From positions 94,571 to 158,570 of the forward strand of contig NZ_FUZE01000009.1 in NCBI RefSeq assembly GCF_900168205.1: a stretch of 64,000 nucleotides of DNA, given 5' to 3'. Below the pieces are notes generated by a model, which ran no database searches, was not told the DNA's origin, and saw nothing but the letters and a program-made list of their open reading frames with translations. The stretch's first letter is position 1. Each line of letters begins with the position of its first letter. This document shows positions 52,796 to 62,263 of the stretch, piece after piece. This DNA comes from Chryseobacterium balustinum. Lineage in GTDB: Bacteria; Bacteroidota; Bacteroidia; Flavobacteriales; Weeksellaceae. The translations under genes and the position numbers were made by a program.

Positions 52796-55288
52796 ATGAT
52801 TCCAGGAAAAGATGCTTTAGTAGATAAAAATGAGCCACAAAAAGAAAAATTTGGATCATTTGCTTTGTTTGATATAGAACACTTTTTAAGAAAAGTTTTG
52901 CGAAACTGGTATTGGTTTGTACTCATGCTTTCTATTGGTTACGCTGTATCTTGGTTTTATGGGAAATACTATGCGCAGAATATTTATGCGTCAGATTTAA
53001 AATTAAGTATTTCAAACAATACCGCCAGTTACTTTACGCCAAGTCAGTCTATTAATTTCATATGGGGTCAAAATGGCAATCAGGATGGTATTTATCTGAA
53101 AAAAATGTTACTATCTAGATCTCATAACGAGTTTTTGGTAAAAGAATTAGGCCTTTTTGTAAATTATACCACTAAAGGAGCCATTAAATCTACTTATTTG
53201 GATAAAAATGACTCCCCTGTATTTTTGGAAGTAGACCGAAAGCACTTGCAACAAGTCAATTACCCAATTACCCTAACACCTAAAGGAGGAGGTTCTTATA
53301 AAGTAAGTTTGCCGGAAGAGGGGCAGTCAGGTTACCTGTATTCATATGATGTTGAAGGTTTTCAGAGTATTGAAAATTTTGGAAGACCTGGTGATAAAAC
53401 GATTAAAGTAAACGAATGGTACACCACTCCAAATCTTAGATTTAGATTAATCCCTAACCCAGTCTCGCCTTCAATTAACTATGAAAACATTATTGTAAAT
53501 CTTTCCACGGTAAATGATGCTGTAAACGGAATTGTTTCTACGGTGGGTGTTGATTTTGATAAAGAAATTAATAGCATCATGATTATCTCTAAGACCGGGT
53601 TTAATCTAAATGGTACCGTTAGTTTTCTTAATAAATCTGTGGCTGAGCTTCAGAAAAAAAGGTTTAATGATAAAATACAAGTCGATCAAAATACAGGAAA
53701 GTATTTGAAAAATAGCTTGGCAGATATTAGAAAAAAACTAGATTCAAGTGCGGCATATCTTAACTACCTTAAGGTTTCAGAAGAGCTCTATGATATTTCT
53801 AACAGAGACGAAAAATCTTTGCAGAAAATAAAAGATTTAGAATCTAAAAAAGCTGACATACTGAGTAAGATGAATTCTTTAAACAGTATCAAAAATTCTG
53901 TAGAATCTCAAGGTTTCGATAAAATGATAAGTCCTTCTGCAGCAGGTTTTGATGACGGTCTTTTTACAGCATCTGTTTCTGAACTAAAAGCGCTTTATCT
54001 TAAGAAAAGAGAATTATCATCAATTTACACCCCCAATTCGGAACCTATTAAAGAAATAAACCGCTTAATTGGCGAGGCAAAAGCAAATTCTTCAGGATCT
54101 CTTAGAAATGTTCATACCGTATATATTACTGAACTTAATAAGATTGAAAAACAGATTGTAGAAGCAAGTTCAGATCTTACGACCTACCCTGAAAAACAAA
54201 GAAAATATCTTGATGCTGAAAGAGGCTATAATATGATTGAGGCCACCTACAACAGTTTGCTAAGCAGACAGAATGAAAGCCAGATGAGGCTTGCTACCAA
54301 TCAGTCTGATATTACAGTAATTGACCCAGCGAAAAATCTCGGACAAGGCCCTATTGGTCCTAATGTGAAAGGAACGAAAATGGTAATTATGAGTGGATTT
54401 CTTACATTTCCGCTTATTTTAATTCTTCTGGGAAGTCTTTTTGATAGTAAAGTAAGAAATATTAAAGAATTGATTGGTGCCACCAAAATTCCATTATTGG
54501 GTGTGATTGGCAATAATAATAATAATGATAACATGCTTACGGTTATTAATACTCCAAAATCTTCAGTTGCAGAAGCCTTCAGAGGTATTAGAGCAAATAT
54601 GAGATTTTTATCCGGAGAGGATGATAAAAGTAAAGTAATCTTGGTAACTTCATCAGTAGGAGGGGAAGGGAAAACATATGTTTCAATAAACTTGGCTTCA
54701 GTTTTAGGTTTAAGTGATAAGAAAACAATCTTATTGGGAATGGATTTGCGAAAGCCTAAAATTTTTGGTGATTTTAATATTGATAATAAATTGGGGATTT
54801 CAAATTATCTTACGGGAGAAACAACAATTGACCAGATTATTAACAAAACCAACATTCCAAATCTTGATGTTGCTACTTCAGGACCTATTCCTCCAAATCC
54901 TTCAGAGCTCTTAATGAGCGAACGAAATGTAAAGTTAATTGAAGAGCTAAGAAAACTCTATGATTTTATTATTATCGACTCGCCTCCTGTGGGGCTTGTG
55001 GCTGATTCTTATGAATTAATGAAGTATTCTGATGCCAATTTATATATCGTACGTCACGAATATACCGAAAAGTATATGCTTAAATTGATTACAGAAAAGT
55101 ATCACAATGACGAAATCAAACATTTAGGATTTGTTTATAATGATTATGTGACAAAGCAGGGATACGGTTATGGTTACGGATATGGTTACGGATATGGCTA
55201 TGGCTATTTTGATGAAGATAAAAACTATACAGAACCATTTTTAATTAAAATAAGAAATAAAGTGAAGGCTTATTTTGATAGAAAATAA
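52796..55288 (+). CDS. Wzz/BY-kinase (polysaccharide co-polymerase with tyrosine autokinase) with GY-repeat tail
   Basis: The 830-residue protein has a Wzz domain between two membrane helices (about 42-60 and 525-545) with a long coiled part, then a bacterial tyrosine kinase domain: Walker A VTSSVGGEGKT (near 617), Walker A' LLGMDLRKP (near 645) and Walker B FIIIDSPP (near 722). A tail of eight Gly-Tyr pairs (residues 789-804) follows as the tyrosine cluster that is autophosphorylated in these kinases, then about 25 more residues. It sets chain length and links it to kinase state at the inner membrane. Confidence 0.92.
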   Translation: MIPGKDALVDKNEPQKEKFGSFALFDIEHFLRKVLRNWYWFVLMLSIGYAVSWFYGKYYAQNIYASDLKLSISNNTASYFTPSQSINFIWGQNGNQDGIYLKKMLLSRSHNEFLVKELGLFVNYTTKGAIKSTYLDKNDSPVFLEVDRKHLQQVNYPITLTPKGGGSYKVSLPEEGQSGYLYSYDVEGFQSIENFGRPGDKTIKVNEWYTTPNLRFRLIPNPVSPSINYENIIVNLSTVNDAVNGIVSTVGVDFDKEINSIMIISKTGFNLNGTVSFLNKSVAELQKKRFNDKIQVDQNTGKYLKNSLADIRKKLDSSAAYLNYLKVSEELYDISNRDEKSLQKIKDLESKKADILSKMNSLNSIKNSVESQGFDKMISPSAAGFDDGLFTASVSELKALYLKKRELSSIYTPNSEPIKEINRLIGEAKANSSGSLRNVHTVYITELNKIEKQIVEASSDLTTYPEKQRKYLDAERGYNMIEATYNSLLSRQNESQMRLATNQSDITVIDPAKNLGQGPIGPNVKGTKMVIMSGFLTFPLILILLGSLFDSKVRNIKELIGATKIPLLGVIGNNNNNDNMLTVINTPKSSVAEAFRGIRANMRFLSGEDDKSKVILVTSSVGGEGKTYVSINLASVLGLSDKKTILLGMDLRKPKIFGDFNIDNKLGISNYLTGETTIDQIINKTNIPNLDVATSGPIPPNPSELLMSERNVKLIEELRKLYDFIIIDSPPVGLVADSYELMKYSDANLYIVRHEYTEKYMLKLITEKYHNDEIKHLGFVYNDYVTKQGYGYGYGYGYGYGYGYFDEDKNYTEPFLIKIRNKVKAYFDRK
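55160..55207 (+). repeat. In-frame GY codon repeat in the BY-kinase tail
   Basis: Sixteen codons encode eight Gly-Tyr pairs. At DNA level, units of about 12 bases (GGTTACGGATAT) recur, so copy number may vary by slippage and change the number of phosphorylatable Tyr. Confidence 0.85.
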
Positions 55289-55443
55289 CAACATTTGTTG
55301 AAGTCGATTTGTTATTCATGTATATCATTAGAAGTATTAAAAAAAGAATAAATTTCCCTCTTTTCCGTTTACTTTATAACAAATTATATTTTTTTGTTTA
55401 TTTTTAACTAAACATTAAGATTATCATTAATATAAAAATGTTT

Positions 55444-55451
55444 TATATTTG
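55444..55451 (+). promoter_or_regulatory. Predicted -7 box of the DUF6089/uppS/bamA genes
   Basis: TATATTTG is a full -7 match, 43 bases before the chosen ATG at 55494. The -33 region is AT-rich without a clear TTTG. An upstream in-frame start at 55449 would fall inside the box, which supports the later ATG. Confidence 0.5.
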
Positions 55452-55493
55452 CAAAAATTAATTTTTAAAATAACCATAAATCCATATTCTTTT

Positions 55494-56387
55494 ATGAATA
55501 AAAAATTATTGTTTAGCTTCCTTACCCTCCTAGGAACGGTGGTAAGTTTAAAAGCACAACGAAATGAATTGGGAATTCGCTTAGGGATGAGTAATCTTGT
55601 TGGCGACATAGGGAAAACCAACTACATTTTGCAGCAACCTTTGGATTTGGATAGAGTTTCAGAGTGGGGCGTTCCTTTTTATGGTGGTATTTTATACAGA
55701 TTTAATTTTAATCCGCATCAAACTGTTAGAGTAGACTTAGGGTATAATCAGGTACAGTTTAGCGATAAGGCAGCAAAAGAAGAGTACAGAAGAAACAGAA
55801 ATTCATTCGGTAAAAATAATATTTACGAAGCGAGCATCATGTTTGAGTACAATTTCTTCCCGGTAAATAATGAGCAGCTGAGTATGCTGAGCCCTTATAT
55901 TTTTGGGGGATTTGGAGGTTTAATGTTTGATGCTCCAAAGGCAACTTTAACTCATGATTTCAGAAGAAATGCAGATGGTGTAGCGCAGGCTCCAATCAAT
56001 GAATTAGATTTTGTTACCACTACAGAATATTCTATGGGTAAAAAAACAGTGGCACAAATTCCTTTCGGAGTTGGTTTAAAATATAAATTCAATCACGGAT
56101 GGGCTGTTTTTGCAGAAGCTACTTTCAGATATAGCTTAACAGATCAGCTTGATCACAGCAAGATTCTTGCAAAAGATGTGATTAGTAATTATAATGCAGA
56201 TATTTTAAGCCCTACAACCGGAGGTTCTTTGCTACAAACAGGAAATTACTACGGGGTCTCTAAAGAAAGAGAAGCTACTTTTATAAAAAACAGAACGGTA
56301 GGTGACCCTGACTCTAAAGATTGGATGAATACTTTCAGTTTAGGATTGACCTATTCTTTTGGTAGACCACCATGTTATTGTGATTAA
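55494..56387 (+). CDS. DUF6089-type outer-membrane beta-barrel protein
   Basis: The ATG at 55494 gives a normal signal peptide (MNKKLLFSFLTLLGTVVSLKAQ). The mature 275 residues have alternating strands with aromatic ends (VDLGYNQVQF, YIFGGFGGLMF, FAEATFRYSL, FSLGLTYSFGR) and start with ELGIRLGMSNLVGDIG, the opening of DUF6089 proteins. It is expected in the outer membrane. Its place before uppS and bamA is common in flavobacteria. Its exact role is unknown. Confidence 0.82.
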   Translation: MNKKLLFSFLTLLGTVVSLKAQRNELGIRLGMSNLVGDIGKTNYILQQPLDLDRVSEWGVPFYGGILYRFNFNPHQTVRVDLGYNQVQFSDKAAKEEYRRNRNSFGKNNIYEASIMFEYNFFPVNNEQLSMLSPYIFGGFGGLMFDAPKATLTHDFRRNADGVAQAPINELDFVTTTEYSMGKKTVAQIPFGVGLKYKFNHGWAVFAEATFRYSLTDQLDHSKILAKDVISNYNADILSPTTGGSLLQTGNYYGVSKEREATFIKNRTVGDPDSKDWMNTFSLGLTYSFGRPPCYCD

Positions 56388-56393
56388 GAAACT

Positions 56394-57143
56394 ATGTCGT
56401 TGATAAAAAAACAAATAAATTCTGAGAATTTACCGAAGCATGTAGCCATCATAATGGATGGTAACGGAAGGTGGGCAAAATCTCGAGGTGAAGAAAGATC
56501 TTTTGGTCATAAGAATGCTATTAATGCTGTAAGAAATGCTATAAATGCGTGTAATGAAATCAATATTCCTTACCTCACCCTTTATACATTTTCTTCAGAA
56601 AACTGGAATAGACCCTCTGATGAAGTAAGTACTTTGATGAGCTTGCTTGCTGAGACCCTTTTACTAGAAGCTGAAGAGATTTTTACTAAAGGTTTGAGAA
56701 TGCATGTCATTGGTAATTTAGATAAATTGCCTGTGATGGTAAAAGATCAGTTGCTTAGCGTCGTTGATCTTACAAAAGAAAATACAAAAGGAAATTTGGT
56801 ACTCGCAATAAGCTATGGCTCACAAAACGAAATACTAAATGCCGTAAAAAATATAAGCTCCGATGTAAAAGAAGGAAAGCTAGAGGTGGAGAATATTGAT
56901 GAAAAATTATTTGAAAATTATCTTTATACAAAAGATTTTCCACCAGTAGATTTATTGATCAGAACAAGTGGTGAAATAAGGATAAGTAATTTTTTGCTTT
57001 GGCAGATTGCTTATGCAGAACTTCAGTTTCTCAATGTTCTGTGGCCAGACTTTACAAAAGATATTTTCTTCCAATGTATTGTTGATTATCAAAATAAGGA
57101 AAGAAGATATGGTCTTACAGGCGACCAAATTCAAATTCAGTAA
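56394..57143 (+). CDS. uppS: Undecaprenyl diphosphate synthase (isoprenyl transferase)
   Basis: The 249-residue cis-prenyltransferase has its catalytic Asp in IMDGNGRWA (D22), FGHK with the conserved His, YTFSSENWNRP, and DLLIRTSGEIRISNFLLWQIAYAE near the end. It makes the C55 lipid carrier that peptidoglycan and the nearby polysaccharide genes need. The usual LF at this last motif reads SGEIRISNFLLWQ, as in close relatives. It lies 6 bases after the DUF6089 gene. Confidence 0.96.
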   Translation: MSLIKKQINSENLPKHVAIIMDGNGRWAKSRGEERSFGHKNAINAVRNAINACNEINIPYLTLYTFSSENWNRPSDEVSTLMSLLAETLLLEAEEIFTKGLRMHVIGNLDKLPVMVKDQLLSVVDLTKENTKGNLVLAISYGSQNEILNAVKNISSDVKEGKLEVENIDEKLFENYLYTKDFPPVDLLIRTSGEIRISNFLLWQIAYAELQFLNVLWPDFTKDIFFQCIVDYQNKERRYGLTGDQIQIQ

Positions 57144-57171
57144 ATTTTAAGAAAAGAAAGATTACGATAAA

Positions 57172-59709
57172 ATGAAGTTTAGACTATTACCCATCATTAT
57201 GTTTGCTGCTTCTGCACATTTTTATGGACAGGTAACTCCACAAGACAGTACAAAGGTTGATGCCTCTACTGTTATTGCAGAAAATCAAACAGGAACTTAC
57301 ACGCTGAAGGACATTGTTGTTGATGGGGTAAAAAAATACACACCAGCTCAGATCTTTAGATTTACAGGCTTATCGAAAGGTGAGACGGTAGACATTCCCG
57401 GACAAAAGGTAAGTAATGCAATTAAAAAACTTTGGGATTCTCAATCTTTCTCTGAAGTTGAAGTTTATGTAGAAAGCATTGAAGGACAGACCGTTGTTCT
57501 TAGATTTTACCTGCAAGATCTAAAAGATCTTGGAGAAGTGAAATTTACAGGTAAAGGAATAGGTAAGTCTAAAAATGAAAAACTAGCAAAAGACAATAAC
57601 TTAAAGCCAGGAACAAAGATTACTCAAAACCTTGTTTCTAGCCTTAAAACAAATATTCCTAAAGACTACGTTAAAAAAGGTTTTGCTGATGCTAAAATCA
57701 CCATTCAGGATAAGGTAAATGGGAGTGATCCTAACCTTGTAGACTGGACGATTAATGTAGATAAAGGAAAAAGAATAAAAATCAGTCACATCGAGTTTGA
57801 AGGAAACGAAAGCGTAACTGATGCAAAGCTTAGAAACAAAGCTTTCAAAGAAACCAAACAGAAAAGATTTGGTATCGGTGGTATTCTTAAATCTTCGAAA
57901 TTTGTTCAGGAAAAATACCAGGAAGACAAGCAGAATTTAGTAAATTATTACAACTCTTTAGGATACCGAGATGTTGCAATTGTTTCAGACTCTGTATGGA
58001 GAAATAAGAAAAACAACTACGAAATCAACGTTAAACTAAAAGAAGGTAAAAAATATTACATTGGTGATATTACATTTATCGGAAATACAGTATATCCTAC
58101 AGAATTTCTTGAAAGAAAATTAGGATACAAGAAAGGAGATATCTATGATGCTGTAGGTTTTAACAAGAAAGTAGGAGAAGACGGCGGAAAAGAAGACGAT
58201 TCTGATATCAAATCGACATACATGAATAATGGTTATCTTTTCTCAAACGTTACTCCGGTTGAAAAATCTGTTAATGGAGATGCTATTAATCTTGAAATAA
58301 GAATCAACGAAGGTGAGCAGGCAAGCTGGAATAAAGTAACATGGTCTGGTAATACTACCACTCATGATCATGTAATTTTGAGAGCATTAAGAACCAAGCC
58401 GGGAGAGTTGTTTAAGAAAACAGAAATCAAAAGAACTTATTTTGATTTGGCTTCAATGACATTCTTTGATCCTCAACAAATTGGACAGGATATTCAGCCA
58501 AATCAGCAGGATAATACTGTTGATATCGGTTGGAAATTAGTGGAAAAAGGTTCTTCTCAGGTTCAGTTACAGGCTGGTTACGGAGGTAACAGTTTCATCG
58601 GAACTTTAGGGCTTACTTTCAATAACTTTTCATTAAGAAACTTTTTGAAACTTAAGGATTTCAGACCAGTACCTCAAGGTGATGGGCAAACGTTATCTAT
58701 TCAAGCTCAAGCGGGACAGTACTTCCAGAATTATGGGGTTTCATTTACAGAACCTTGGTTATTTGGTACAAAACCGACAGCACTTTCTGTAAGTTTAAAC
58801 AATTCAAGAGTTAATTATAGCCAGTCTATAGGACCAGACCAGAGGTTGAATATTTTCTCAGCAACGGTAGGGTTAAATAGATATTTGAAATGGCCAGATG
58901 ATTATTTCTCTTTATACACAGGGATTCAGTTTCAAAAATATAACTTCAGCAATTACCCTTTTGAGTTTGGTGATACCACAGAATTGTATGGTAACGCTAA
59001 CAATTTAAGTTTAAATGTTGGATTAAGCAGAAACTCTGCAGGTATAGATCCTATTTTCCCAACTATGGGTTCAAATATTGAATTGTCAGGTAAATTTACA
59101 CCACCATATTCATTGTTTAGTAATAAAAATTACTCAACGATGACGCCTACCGAAAAATATAAGTGGATGGAATTTTACAAAGTGAAGTTTAAAGCTGATG
59201 TTTATAATGAAGTTATCGGAAAATTAGTCTTAAGATCTTCTGCAGAAATGGGCTTCATGGATGGTTACAATAAAGAATTGGGGGCACCGCCATTTGAAAG
59301 ATTCTATGTAGGGGGAACCGGCCTTTTCGGAGGTAGATTTGATGGTAGAGAGCTAATTCCATTGAGAGGATACGAAAATGCCTCTACATATGGTGGGCAG
59401 GCAGAAGATATTACTCAGAGAGGTGGAGGTACTATTTATAACAGATTTACGTTAGAATTAAGATATCCGATTTCATTAAATCAAACTGCCAAAATCTATG
59501 CACTTACTTTCGCAGAAGGAGGTAACGTTTGGAACAAATGGGGAGATTACAATCCGTTCCAGCTTAAAAGATCTGTAGGTGTAGGTGTGAGAGTTTATAT
59601 GGGAGCATTTGGTTTAATAGGATTTGATTTCGCTTACGGATTTGATAAAACAATCAGTGGTGATGTATCTGGTGGTAGAACACACTTCTTAATGAACCAA
59701 TCTTTATAA
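57172..59709 (+). CDS. bamA: Outer-membrane protein assembly factor BamA
   Basis: The 845-residue protein has a signal peptide ending YGQ, then five POTRA-like domains (about 45-440, for example DIVVDGVKKYTPAQIFRFTG and IKISHIEFEGNESVTDAKL), then a 16-strand-type barrel (about 450-845). The lid-lock motif region reads ERFYVGGTGLFGGRFDGREL. BamA folds and inserts outer-membrane barrels. The C-terminal residue is Leu after MNQS, not the usual aromatic. It is co-transcribed with two Skp-like genes. Confidence 0.95.
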   Translation: MKFRLLPIIMFAASAHFYGQVTPQDSTKVDASTVIAENQTGTYTLKDIVVDGVKKYTPAQIFRFTGLSKGETVDIPGQKVSNAIKKLWDSQSFSEVEVYVESIEGQTVVLRFYLQDLKDLGEVKFTGKGIGKSKNEKLAKDNNLKPGTKITQNLVSSLKTNIPKDYVKKGFADAKITIQDKVNGSDPNLVDWTINVDKGKRIKISHIEFEGNESVTDAKLRNKAFKETKQKRFGIGGILKSSKFVQEKYQEDKQNLVNYYNSLGYRDVAIVSDSVWRNKKNNYEINVKLKEGKKYYIGDITFIGNTVYPTEFLERKLGYKKGDIYDAVGFNKKVGEDGGKEDDSDIKSTYMNNGYLFSNVTPVEKSVNGDAINLEIRINEGEQASWNKVTWSGNTTTHDHVILRALRTKPGELFKKTEIKRTYFDLASMTFFDPQQIGQDIQPNQQDNTVDIGWKLVEKGSSQVQLQAGYGGNSFIGTLGLTFNNFSLRNFLKLKDFRPVPQGDGQTLSIQAQAGQYFQNYGVSFTEPWLFGTKPTALSVSLNNSRVNYSQSIGPDQRLNIFSATVGLNRYLKWPDDYFSLYTGIQFQKYNFSNYPFEFGDTTELYGNANNLSLNVGLSRNSAGIDPIFPTMGSNIELSGKFTPPYSLFSNKNYSTMTPTEKYKWMEFYKVKFKADVYNEVIGKLVLRSSAEMGFMDGYNKELGAPPFERFYVGGTGLFGGRFDGRELIPLRGYENASTYGGQAEDITQRGGGTIYNRFTLELRYPISLNQTAKIYALTFAEGGNVWNKWGDYNPFQLKRSVGVGVRVYMGAFGLIGFDFAYGFDKTISGDVSGGRTHFLMNQSL

Positions 59710-59713
59710 CAGT

Positions 59714-60259
59714 ATGAAAAATTTTAAAACTCTTTTCACTTTAGCGGTAATTTTGCTTTTTAGTTTTAGCAATGCTCAAAAATTAGGAGTCATTGACACC
59801 CAATATATTTTGGACAAGATGCCTCAGTATAAAGAAGCAGAAGCAAGACTTAACTCTCAGATTGATACTTGGGAACAGGATATTAAAAACCTTCAATCCC
59901 AGTATGAACAAAAAAGAGCTGCTTTCGAAAGTGAAAAAGTTTTATTAATTGGCGATCAGCTTAAACTTAGAGAAAAAGAAGTCTTAGATCTAGAAAAAAG
60001 TATTCAGACGACGCTAAGTTTAAGATTTGGAAAAACCGGAGAAATCAATCAGCTAAGAGCTAATTTGGTTGAGCCTTTTGAAGACCAAATTTGGGGAGCT
60101 GTAAAAACCATGTCAGAGAAAAATGGCTTGGGCATAGTTCTTGATAAAAATAGCCATGTAAATGTGGTTTTCCTTCAACCAAGATATGATTATACAGATA
60201 AAGTATTAACAATCTTATTAAAAGGAACTGAAAAAGAAAAGAAAACAAATAAAAAGTAG
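59714..60259 (+). CDS. OmpH/Skp-family periplasmic chaperone, copy 1
   Basis: The 181-residue protein has a signal peptide ending SNAQ, then KLGVIDTQYILDKMPQYKEA, the Skp opening strand, and a long coiled-coil (about 45-125). The C-terminal strand IWGAVKTMSEKNGLGIVLDK closes the body domain. A basic tail (KEKKTNKK) ends it. Skp trimers hold unfolded barrel proteins for BamA. It starts 4 bases after bamA. Confidence 0.92.
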   Translation: MKNFKTLFTLAVILLFSFSNAQKLGVIDTQYILDKMPQYKEAEARLNSQIDTWEQDIKNLQSQYEQKRAAFESEKVLLIGDQLKLREKEVLDLEKSIQTTLSLRFGKTGEINQLRANLVEPFEDQIWGAVKTMSEKNGLGIVLDKNSHVNVVFLQPRYDYTDKVLTILLKGTEKEKKTNKK

Positions 60260-60332
60260 TAAAAGTTTTATTAGGACTTAACTTTTACTTAAATTTAAAA
60301 TCTAAAAACAAATTAATTATTTATTACCCGTT

Positions 60333-60836
60333 ATGAAAAAATTAAGTGTATTATTTGCAGCAGCAATGATGATTGTCTCTGTTGGGATGGTAAAAGCGCA
60401 AAAAATTGCTACTCTAGACTTAGTAAGCATACTTAATGCAATGCCAGAAAAGAAAAAAGCAGATACAGATCTTAAAGCTTTCCTTGATGCTAAAGAAAGT
60501 GAAATAAAAAAGAAAACTGATGCTATGCAGACAAAATATGCTTTGTATACTAAAGAAGCTCCTACAAAAACTGAAGCTGAAAACAAAGCAAGACAAGAAG
60601 AAATGCAAAAGTTACAGACTGAAGCTCAGCAAATGAGTGAAAGAGCACAAAAAGATCTTGCTGAAAAAGAAAAACTAGCTTACGCTCCTATCGAAAAGAA
60701 AGTGATGGATGCTGTAAACAAAGTGGCAAAAGCAAGCAGCTATGATTATGTAATGGATACAAACTCTGCAGGTCTTATCTACAAAGGAGGTCCTGATGCA
60801 ACTCCAGCTGTTAAAAAAGAATTAGGTCTTCAATAA
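60333..60836 (+). CDS. OmpH/Skp-family periplasmic chaperone, copy 2
   Basis: The 167-residue protein has a signal peptide ending VKAQ, then KIATLDLVSILNAMPEKKKADTD and a Lys/Glu/Gln-rich coiled-coil. It ends in AGLIYKGGPDATPAVKKELGLQ, the tail common to this family. Copy 1 and copy 2 share layout but little sequence. A terminator closes the operon after this gene. Confidence 0.93.
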   Translation: MKKLSVLFAAAMMIVSVGMVKAQKIATLDLVSILNAMPEKKKADTDLKAFLDAKESEIKKKTDAMQTKYALYTKEAPTKTEAENKARQEEMQKLQTEAQQMSERAQKDLAEKEKLAYAPIEKKVMDAVNKVAKASSYDYVMDTNSAGLIYKGGPDATPAVKKELGLQ

Positions 60837-60865
60837 TTTTTGAAATTAACAAAGATTTATAAAAA

Positions 60866-60894
60866 CTACCACTTCATTTCGGAGTGGTTTTTTT
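60866..60894 (+). terminator. Terminator of the bamA-skp operon
   Basis: ACCACT (60868-60873) pairs with AGTGGT (60883-60888) round a nine-base loop, and a T-tract follows directly. Confidence 0.85.
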
Positions 60895-60901
60895 ATTTTT
60901 G
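60894..60901 (+). promoter_or_regulatory. Possible -7 box of the thioesterase gene, next to a terminator
   Basis: TATTTTTG is a full -7 match but lies only 4 bases before the ATG at 60906 and overlaps the T-tract of the terminator. If used, the mRNA would be nearly leaderless. Confidence 0.35.
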
Positions 60902-60905
60902 CGAT

Positions 60906-61391
60906 ATGGAAAAAGAAGTCTCAACGACCGTAAAAGTAAGATTCAGTGATTGTGATCCTATTGGGCATTTAAATAATGTAAAATATCTAGATTACATGTT
61001 CAATGCCAGAGAAGATCATGTAGAAACCTTTTATGGCTTTACTTACGAAGAGTATACAAAAAAAACCGGCTGTACCTGGATTGCCATTCAAAATGAAATT
61101 GCTTACCTAAAAGAAGTAAAATACAATACTCAGGTTGTTATCAGCAGTAAAACGATAGAGATAGGAGACCGAATTTCTAAAGTTGAGATTTTAATGAAAA
61201 GTCTTGATGAAAAAACCATTCATGCAGTGCTTTGGGTGACGGTAATTTATTTTAATATAAAAACAAGACGTTCCGATGTGCATCCGGAAGAGATTATGCA
61301 GACGTTTGGAAATTTTTATGTTGATTTAGAGCAGAAAGACTTCCAGTCTAGAGTTAAGTTTTTAAGATCACAAAATGCAAAAAATTCATAA
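60906..61391 (+). CDS. Acyl-CoA thioesterase, 4HBT-type hotdog
   Basis: I choose the ATG at 60906 (161 residues, MEKEVSTTVKVRFSDCDPIG). The longer frame would read through the terminator. The 4HBT motif is VRFSDCDPIGHLNNVKYLDY with the catalytic Asp in DCDPIG. It hydrolyses acyl-CoA or acyl-ACP; the substrate is not clear. The next gene, rfbD, starts 11 bases after it. Confidence 0.88.
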   Translation: MEKEVSTTVKVRFSDCDPIGHLNNVKYLDYMFNAREDHVETFYGFTYEEYTKKTGCTWIAIQNEIAYLKEVKYNTQVVISSKTIEIGDRISKVEILMKSLDEKTIHAVLWVTVIYFNIKTRRSDVHPEEIMQTFGNFYVDLEQKDFQSRVKFLRSQNAKNS

Positions 61392-61401
61392 AACAAATCA
61401 A

Positions 61402-62262
61402 ATGCAAAAAATACTTGTTATAGGCAGTAATGGGCAATTGGGAAACTGCATCAGAAAAATTGCTCCCGATTTTGAAACTCGTTATGAATTTATTTTTACA
61501 GAGTCACAGTCTTTAGATATTACAGACGAAGATCAGATTAATGATTTCTTTTATGATCAAAAACCCGATTTTTGTATCAATGCTTCCGCGTATACCGCGG
61601 TAGACCTTGCCGAAAAAGAAACTGAAAAAGCTTTTGCTGTGAATGCAGAAGGAGTAGAAAATTTGGCTAAAGCTTGTGCAGATTACAAAACAGTACTCAT
61701 TCACGTTTCTACCGATTATGTATTTGATGGTGAAACCAATTTAGATTATTCAGAAGATGACTTTACAAGTCCTATCGGTGTGTACGGAGAGTCTAAACTA
61801 AAAGGTGAAGAATTAGCGTTAGAAAATAATCCGAACACAATTATTCTAAGAACCTCTTGGCTATATTCAGAGTTCAACAAAAACTTTGTGAAAACAATGC
61901 TTAATCTATTTTCGCAAAAAGAAGAATTAGGAATTGTTGGTGATCAGTTTGGGCAACCTACTAATGCTAATGATTTGGCGGAAGCAATTATGAGTATCGT
62001 CGAAAATTCAAACAAAACTTTTGGAGTCTTCCATTTTTCCAATTATCCTGAAACAACATGGTTTGAATTTGCAAAAAAGATTGCCGAGTTCTCCAAGTCA
62101 CCGATAAAGCTAAATGCATTGACAACAGAGCAATATCCAACTCCGGCAAAAAGACCAAAAAGAAGTACCATGTGTCTCGATAAAATAGAAAACACCTACA
62201 AAATTCAGCCAAAATATTGGGAAAACAGCTTAGAAGATTGTGTTAATATACTTTCAAATTAA
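61402..62262 (+). CDS. rfbD: dTDP-4-dehydrorhamnose reductase
   Basis: The ATG at 61402 gives MQKILVIGSNGQLGNCIRKI with the Rossmann GSNGQLG (8-14) at the start, whereas the frame from 61375 overlaps the thioesterase gene. The 286-residue SDR enzyme has HVSTDYVFDG, the catalytic VYGESKLKGE (Y128, K132) and LRTSWLYSEF. It makes dTDP-L-rhamnose, a sugar of surface glycans. No rfbA, rfbB or rfbC is in the window. Confidence 0.93.
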   Translation: MQKILVIGSNGQLGNCIRKIAPDFETRYEFIFTESQSLDITDEDQINDFFYDQKPDFCINASAYTAVDLAEKETEKAFAVNAEGVENLAKACADYKTVLIHVSTDYVFDGETNLDYSEDDFTSPIGVYGESKLKGEELALENNPNTIILRTSWLYSEFNKNFVKTMLNLFSQKEELGIVGDQFGQPTNANDLAEAIMSIVENSNKTFGVFHFSNYPETTWFEFAKKIAEFSKSPIKLNALTTEQYPTPAKRPKRSTMCLDKIENTYKIQPKYWENSLEDCVNILSN

Positions 62263-62263
62263 A

